DNA of 64,000 bases from contig OY365814.1 of assembly GCA_959347315.1 (NCBI GenBank), forward strand, positions 27,770,329 through 27,834,328, given 5' to 3'. Position numbers and translations under genes: made by a program. The stretch comes from Bimastos eiseni (lineage: Eukaryota; Annelida; Clitellata; Crassiclitellata; Lumbricidae). The notes under the pieces were generated by a model. It did not search any database. It was not told the origin of the DNA and saw only the letters and a list, made by a program, of their open reading frames with translations. Below, piece after piece: positions 57,686 through 64,000 of the stretch; position 1 is the first letter of the stretch, and each line of letters starts with the position of its first letter.

Positions 57686-59816
57686 CTTCCTCTCTTTCCG
57701 GCAAAACCTCGACCTTCCAGATGATGGCCTTGCACGAGTCCTCGTAACGAGCCGATCCCGTCGATACTTCGATCATGCTCGGCTGCAGTAGGCCCTGGGT
57801 GAAGAGCGCCAATCTCTCGAGGCCCTTGACGGCTCCGGGGATCTTGGCCGCTTGTGCCATACCGCCGCCAGCACCGTAACGGAACAGCCTCTCGACGTGG
57901 AACAGGTAGATCCACGAGTCTGGAATCGGGAATCGGACCTGGATGTCGCGACAGGGCGTCTGGTAAATCCTATCGCCGACGAGGAAGTAGGCGGGTATCG
58001 CAAGCTCGCAGCGGATCTGAACGTGCCGGCTGATGACTGAGACCTGACCACGGACTCGAAGGGGAAGCTCCCGGTCGACGATCGGTCGGACTCGGTAGCG
58101 CATCAGCTCGAAGCGAACGCCGTCGAGCGGCTCGAATCGAAGGAGAAGCGTATCATCGAAGACCGTCCGACAAACGCAGCGGCTCAACTCGACCTCTTCA
58201 ACAGCAATCCAGTCCTCGACGTCAACGGCCACGATGTCCCTTCTACCAACGATCTCACGTCCGTTACGTCGCTCGTCGTTGATCCCCAGCTCGACTATGG
58301 GCGAACCCCCGGACAGGAAGGCGGCGCAGAAGATCCTTACCCGGGCCTTGTGAGCGTCGACGCGGCCTTGACAGTTGATGTCGGCGTGGTACTCGTCGAC
58401 GATGTCGACGACCAACTCCTCGCGACCGTACTTGAAGAGCGGCTGACGGCGGAACCAATCTAACCGGAAGAGGGCGTCCTCAATGACCCTCTGGAACTGC
58501 CTGACGACGTCGTGGTCCAGTCCGCCGAATTTGAGCAGCTCCGAGTACTGCGGCGAGTGTTCGATGACCATGCTCACCTTAGGGACCTTGTGATGAACGA
58601 GGTTGCGGAACTGTTGGAAGCTGCTGATGCTCGTGATGTCGCGCAGCTTCGGGAGGCTGGTTCGGTTGCTGCGGACACTCAGACGCTCCTCGTAGCTTGC
58701 CTGGAACAGCGTGGCGACCAGGCACTTGGTGGCAGCCGCGCTGGAGTTCCGGTCCGTCGGCTGGAGTCCCTCATCGTAGACGCAGTACGAAGGATCGAGG
58801 GACATCTCGTGCAGAAGTTCGCGCTCGCCAGCGTCGCTGTACAATCGCAGGACAAAACCGGTTCCGAGTTTGGCCAGCTTGACGAAAACCGGTTTCCAGA
58901 ACCGGCTCTGGCTGATAATGAGCCGGTTGCCTCGAGCGGCCAACGGAAGGCGGACCAGGAGGTTCCACTCGGTCGTCTTCTGCTCGGAATGGAACGGTTC
59001 CAGAGGTTCGTAAACGGAACTCTCATCGTCGTCCGATGTTGACGCGACGGAGCTTCTTCCAGTCCCGTCTCCACCCAACCCTTCTGCTCGCTCTAAGGCT
59101 GGGATCGTCTCGTCTGCGGCGGCGGCCACTCCTGGGTTGTTCTCGTGCTCGACCGATAGAGGATCATCGATTCGCGAATCGATGTGGTCGACCGTGGTAG
59201 CAGCAGCCGAGACCTCGAGTCCGTTTATTACCGGCAGCGAACACACAAAGGCATCATCGTCGTTGATCGTTCTCAACGGGTCAAAGGTAACGCCGTACCC
59301 CTCATCTTCCCCTTCACTCCCATCTCCCTCCTCCCCCAGCTGCTGCTGCTGCTGCTGATACCCATCGTCTATGGTGAGGTCGTCGTCATCCTGGATCGTC
59401 GCAAACGGATCAAAGGCGGAAGTAGATGATGAAACCAGTTCAGAGTCGATTAGGTCCCCAGAGGGACAGGACAGCGAGAAGCGCTCCTTGCTACGCAGCA
59501 GTTCGTGCCTCAGCCTTGCCTCTAGGTCTTCCTCTTCAAGGAATGCCTCCTGCGCCGTGTCATCCGCTCCGGCAAGACTGCCGACCCCCTCAGGCCTCCT
59601 GGTGGGCAGTGGGGCATCGCTCATGTGCCACCGGATTTCCTCGATCAGTCCACGGTTTGTTGCCGCCGAAGAAGAATGCCCGTTCCTCGGATCGTGTGGC
59701 GAGGCCGTGTACTTGGTGTCGAAGGCTCGACCTTGGTTGTTCGTTGCGGTCGAGTGGGAAACTCCATTGCTGGCGAAGTCATTGGCCGCCATGGTCTTCC
59801 GTCGTGCTGGAGGTGT
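57686..59816 (-). CDS. STON: Stonin, main coding exon (stonin-homology and mu-homology domains)
   Basis: Stonins (Drosophila stoned B, vertebrate STON1/STON2) are cytosolic endocytic adaptors that bind AP-2 and synaptotagmin and sort cargo into clathrin-coated vesicles. The start codon is at 59792-59790 in a strong context (GACCATGGCG). A pyrimidine-rich acceptor ending CCGCCTCAG lies 24 bases upstream, so this exon has an upstream, probably non-coding, partner. Coding to 57686 gives 702 residues. The N-terminal 270 are acidic, with a DPF motif (128-130, AP-2 ear binding) inside FDPFATIQDDDDL and a second copy FDPLRTINDDDAF. The stonin-homology domain spans about 275-410 (WNLLVRLPLA, FWKPVFVKLAKLG, LRLYSD) and the mu-homology domain starts near 415 (FKYGREELVVDIVDEYHADI, RVRIFCAAFLSGGSPIVELG, NDERR). 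The protein continues in the exon at 56911-56478. Confidence 0.93.
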
Positions 59817-59954
59817 CTGAGGCGGTGGAATGGAATGAGGAGAGAGAGGGAAGGGTAGAGGACACTCTCGGACACATCGAAAGCAGAATGGAACCTAGGA
59901 ATCCTGCGCTACAAATTGACAAATTGAAAACATGGAGATGTTGAGAAGGAATGG

Positions 59955-59974
59955 ACAGACAGACAGACAGACAT

Positions 59975-60058
<84 letters not shown>

Positions 60059-60075
60059 ACAGGCAGGCAGGCATG

Positions 60076-60106
<31 letters not shown>

Positions 60107-60225
60107 ACAGACAGATAGACAGACATGCAGACAGACAGACAGGTAGACAGACAGACAGACAGGCATACATACAGGTAGACAGACAGACGACAGACAGACA
60201 AGCAGGTAGACAGACAGACGAATTG
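59955..60225 (+). repeat. (CAGG)n/(CAGA)n microsatellite
   Basis: GGCAGGCA runs with GACAGACA at both ends. Cys/Leu/Pro/Ala frames are artefacts. Confidence 0.97.
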
Positions 60226-60330
60226 TGAGTGCATTTTCTAGAAATGAACGCACCCGCACTATCGAAAGTTACCTAAGAAAGAGCTGTCACAGTAGGCCTA
60301 CAATGAAACGAATGACTCTTTAACTGTGTC

Positions 60331-60411
60331 CCTCCCTCCCTCCCTCCCTCCCTCCCTCCCTCCCTCCCTCCCTCCCTCCCTCCCTCCCTCCCTCCCTCCC
60401 TCCCTCCCTCT
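60331..60411 (+). repeat. (CCCT)n microsatellite, about 20 copies
   Basis: Uninterrupted TCCC units. Confidence 0.98.
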
Positions 60412-60414
60412 GAG

Positions 60415-61490
60415 ATATGGCGCTGATTTACATTTCATTTCCATTACATTGCGACTCGACACCGCTGCCTGCTGTCTGACGAGTAACCGACCGCTGCCTC
60501 TCTTTTCGGAGGTTCATTTTAAAGGATACGAAGAAGAGGGGAAACGAGGGTATGGAAGGAATGTAGAAGCAGGAAATGGGAAAAGTTGAAATCATGGAAT
60601 GGGAAGGAGAGCTAAACGAGGGAACGGGAAAGAACAAGTACCGTGACGGATGTCGATTTATATTATTCATGTGATGTATTGGTTTCACTCCAAAATCGTG
60701 GGCACCTCATGACGCTATACTAACTTACACAATATGTATTAAGAACACAGAAATTTCATCAGTAAACAGAGCAGCGCACGGGAAGCTAGAAGAGTCCCGT
60801 ATGGTGGGCCCACGCATACGCATGTAGCCGAGATGGATCCAACTGTTGATAGGAGACGACGCACGTTTGGTTATCTATCGAGCCACCGGGTGGTTGCGGA
60901 GGCAAGGAGAAAGATAGGGTGGTCACTATGACGACGAGGCATAAATCAAAGACGCACACAGACATACAGACAGACAGACGTGTGGGAAGAAAGGGACGGC
61001 GGGAAATGGAGTCTGGAAAGAGCAAAGGAAGGAGGAGGATCGGAAGTGGAATGAATTAGACGACGAAGATGATGATGACGATGGTGATGACGATGGTGAT
61101 GATGAAGACGGCGTCTCGTGTCTTCGTTTCTGCGTCTGCCGTGGGCTGTAGCGGACTCTCTATTCATCTTAATTATACGAGGGACAACGGGATACGGAGG
61201 CAGGAGACGATGCGAATAACGACGAGGCATCGTCGACCAAAGAAAAACGGATGAGGAAGGACGTACTTACCAGGGACATATGGAAGGATTAGGAGACAGA
61301 CAGAGAGATACGGATGGAGGGACGGACAGAGACAGGCAGACGGAGAAATATACATGCAGATTGAGAGAAGAGTATGCAGACATATATAGAGGTAGACAGG
61401 TATTAAAACTGATTGACTGACAACTGATTGATTGATTGAATACTGCAGTGACATATATTGACTGTCCTATTGACTGGTTGAAATGAACAA
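60415..61490. other. Intergenic upstream of stonin, no gene seen
   Basis: It opens with a TGAGATATGGCGCTGATTTA word related to family A. No exon was identified. The stonin first (5' UTR) exon may lie here, but I cannot place it. Confidence 0.4.
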
Positions 61491-61499
61491 TGCGAATAT

Positions 61500-62000
61500 A
61501 CACACTCATACAGTCATACATACATACATACATACATACATACATACATACATGCATACATACATACGTACATACGTACATACATACATACATTCATACA
61601 TATATACATACATACATACATACGTACATACATACATACATTCATACATACATACATACATACACATATACATATACATACACACATACATACGTACATA
61701 CATATATACATACATTCATACATATATACATACATACATACATACATACATACATACATACATACATACGTACATACATACATACATTCATACATATATA
61801 CATACATACATACATGTATGCATGCATGTATACATACATACATACATACATACGTACATACATACATACATTCATACATATATACATACATACATACATG
61901 TATGCATGCATGTATACATGCATACAAACAAACATACATACAAACATGCATACATGCGTACACACATACATGCATACATACAAAAATGCATACAAGACAG
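61500..62000 (+). repeat. (CATA)n array with a higher-order pattern
   Basis: ACATACAT units with regularly recurring variants ACGTACAT, ACATTCATACATATATACAT and ACATGTATGCATGCATGTAT. The variants recur in the same order several times. Confidence 0.95.
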
Positions 62001-62089
62001 TATAAATTCATCCATACAAATTATGTACAATGTTTGTGTTTAACTATCGGTTTAGAGCGCACTTTGGATGAATAAAGACGTCTGCCATA

Positions 62090-62170
62090 CTTAATGCTAC
62101 TGAGCTCTTTGTGTAGCGCCATTATTATATGTACTCTCAGCGACGCTAAGAAACGCCGACGCTCCACACT
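62090..62170 (-). repeat. Family A-like retroelement end, copy 7
   Basis: CTCTTTGTGTAGCGCCATTA, ATGTACTCTCAGCGACGC and CGACGCTCCACACTG resemble the core plus extension. It lies about 90 bases after the (CATA)n array. Confidence 0.45.
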
Positions 62171-62244
62171 GTGTCTGCCGGACAAATAAAGCCATGAATA
62201 GATCGCTTAAGACTGGAAAGACTCATGCAATACTTCTATTAATA

Positions 62245-62275
<31 letters not shown>

Positions 62276-62535
62276 CTGCTTTTGTTATCATCATTGTCGT
62301 CATTTCCGTCGTCATTATCATCATCATCATCGTCGTCGTCGTCATCGTCGTCGTCATCATCATCATCACCAACATCATCACCATCAACGCCAATATTATC
62401 ATAACCATCAGCAGCATCACCACCCGCATCAACATTATCGACACTATCATTGGCATCATCATTATTATTGTTATTATTATTATTATTGTTATTTTTATTA
62501 TTATTATTATTTTTATTGTAAAAATAATAATTATA
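62245..62535 (+). repeat. (ATT)/(ATC)/(GTC) mixed trinucleotide array
   Basis: ATTATTATT flanks with ATCATC and GTCGTC in the middle. Ile/Val frames are artefacts. Confidence 0.95.
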
Positions 62536-62639
62536 ATTTCTTTTTATGCGTTAAGCGTTAATTCTGGGTCATTGTGAATAGAAACAGGAACGGGTGAATA
62601 AAAGACTGAAGGAGGGAGAAACGGACGAATGAAGCAAAG

Positions 62640-63310
62640 AGGAAAAAGATGAAATGATGATGCGATGACTAAATGACTGATGGATGAAATTAAAGACAGA
62701 TTGATGGACGGAGTGACGAATAGATGGCCGGATGAATGAAGGAATAATTGACAGACGAAGAAGTTCGTGGATTTGTTGGAGGGTTGGAGGTAAGGAAGGA
62801 AGAAGGCTAGGGATGAAGGAGCTAATTGCTGGACAGCTGATGGAAAGAGAAGCTGGTCGATGGATGAAATTATGGATCGATAACGGATCGAGTAAACGAA
62901 GGATGGATGGACGGATGGAAAGATAGTTGGACTATGGATGGATGTTTAGGTGAATGGATGGATAAAATGATGAACGGACAGACGGACAGATGGATGGATG
63001 CATGGATGGCTTAATGGAACACGGATAGATCAATGGATGGATTGTTGGATTCATGGATGGATGAAGGGATGGAAAGATGGATGTATTGGTGGAGCATGAA
63101 TAGATGTATAGGTGAATGGATGGATAGATTGGTGAACGGGCGGACTGATGAATGCATGGATGGATGGATGGACGATTGGACGGACGAATAGATGGACGGA
63201 CGGACAGGCGGATGAATGGATGGATGGATTAACGGATGGCTGAAATATGGATGGATGTATTAGTAAATGGATGGACGGACGGATGGATGAATTGATATGA
63301 CAATGGATGG
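62640..63310 (+). repeat. Degenerate (GGAT)n region
   Basis: ATGGATGG words with many substitutions. No gene. Confidence 0.85.
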
Positions 63311-63499
63311 GTGGATTGTATGAGGAATGAGAAGTTTGAGGGAGGGATGGCACAGACGTCAAACAAATGGCTTGAGAGGCGAACAATGCTAAGCCCAGCG
63401 GAATGGAGTTTGAATGCTATTATTCAATATAGGGGAAAATTCTTATCGGAAGCTGGACCATCTGGGGCTTCATTATCATCACGTATGGAAAAAAATTGA

Positions 63500-63810
63500 A
63501 CATACAGACAGACTGACAGAAGGACAGACGGACGTGTCTATTGTAATAAGAGCAGACACACTGAGAGATAGACAGACAGACAGACAGAGTCAGATACAGA
63601 GAGAGAGAGACATACAGGCAGATACAGACAGAGACAGACGGGCACAGACAGAGACAGACAGAGAAATACATACACATGCAGAGGCCGGCAGAGCCAGACA
63701 GAGACGGACAGAGACCGACATAAACAGACAGACGCAGACAGAGGCAGACAGACACAGACAGAAATAGGAACAGATAGATAGAGATAGACAGAGACAGAGA
63801 CAGACAGAGA
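63500..63810 (+). repeat. Degenerate (CAGA)n region
   Basis: ACAGACAG, AGAGACAG and GATACAGA units. Frames on both strands are artefacts. Confidence 0.9.
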
Positions 63811-63914
63811 GAATCCTTGGCGGTCATCTCAAGCGTCTGTTATTCTGTGTATATGCCGAGCCCAAGAAACCGATGCAAACACGACGACAAAAGCGCACAT
63901 GGCAACCTACATGA

Positions 63915-64000
63915 CATGAGGAGGAGGAAGATGAGGAGGAAGATGAGGAGGAGGAGGAGGAAGATGAAAGAGGAGGAGGATTAAGGTATCACGAGGAGGA
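63915..64000 (+). repeat. (GAG/GAT)n purine tract at the right edge
   Basis: GAGGAGGAAGATGAGG units run to the window end. Confidence 0.9.

Noticed and set aside
58512..59074. Open frames on both strands within the stonin exon
   Set aside because: Shadows of the stonin coding frame, which carries the recognisable domains.
61483..62043. His-Thr-Tyr-Ile repeat frame of 186 residues and its minus-strand counterparts
   Set aside because: (CATA)n microsatellite artefact.

Overview
This is a eukaryotic, AT-rich and gene-poor genomic window with very many microsatellites and minisatellites. It looks like a marine invertebrate deuterostome, most probably an echinoderm. Three things suggest this: a single-copy-type FoxA gene with an uninterrupted coding region, many short AGGCCTA words scattered through the non-coding DNA (a composition I associate with echinoderm sequence), and a retroelement load with TATATAGCGCC-type 3' ends. 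The phylum is an inference. No bacterial-style operons, no CRISPR array and no rRNA or tRNA gene were found. One assembly gap of 200 N lies at 27941-28140.

Layout. 1-540 is the right part of a dispersed element whose fuller copy lies at about 14220-17500. 541-7000 is intergenic and holds a small hAT-type element with target duplication (798-1128), 24-, 25- and ~65-bp tandem arrays, and an inverted pair of a dispersed repeat (4255-4600). 7000-9960 is the FoxA locus: promoter-like CpG-rich DNA, an intronless 590-codon CDS (7850-9622) and the start of the 3' UTR. 10000-14200 holds microsatellites, a minisatellite, a LINE-like 3' tail and a 921-bp foldback element inserted into the TTAA of an older repeat (12171-13091). 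14220-17500 is the strangest part: a TATA box, then about 3 kb with no coding potential built from some twenty short hairpins and six copies of a conserved ~35-bp motif, ending with AATAAA and a perfect 12-bp palindrome. 17500-46700 has no convincing protein gene. It holds very long pure microsatellites (three of the form (CTGN)n and one (CAT)n), decayed LINE reverse-transcriptase fragments (33541-33795 and 37607-37855), SINE-like 3' ends, and two GC-richer islands with clustered transcription-factor motifs (20340-20600 and 21900-22180).

46718-48032 (+) is a probable terminal exon of an unrecognised protein with His/Gln tracts and an acidic C-terminal half. 48033-56477 is intergenic with hAT-like elements, a cruciform-capable inverted repeat and a ~30-bp minisatellite split by an insertion. 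56478-59792 (-) is a stonin gene (endocytic clathrin/AP-2 adaptor) in two coding exons. The splice junction was resolved by frame and family alignment, giving an 846-residue protein. 59960-64000 is almost entirely simple repeats.

The genes do not form a functional unit. FoxA is a forkhead transcription factor of endoderm and foregut development, stonin is an endocytic sorting adaptor, and the middle protein is unknown. The best candidate for something undescribed is the hairpin-array transcription unit at 14.2-17.5 kb. It has a second partial copy at the left edge, and several of its hairpins differ in sequence while keeping their pairing.
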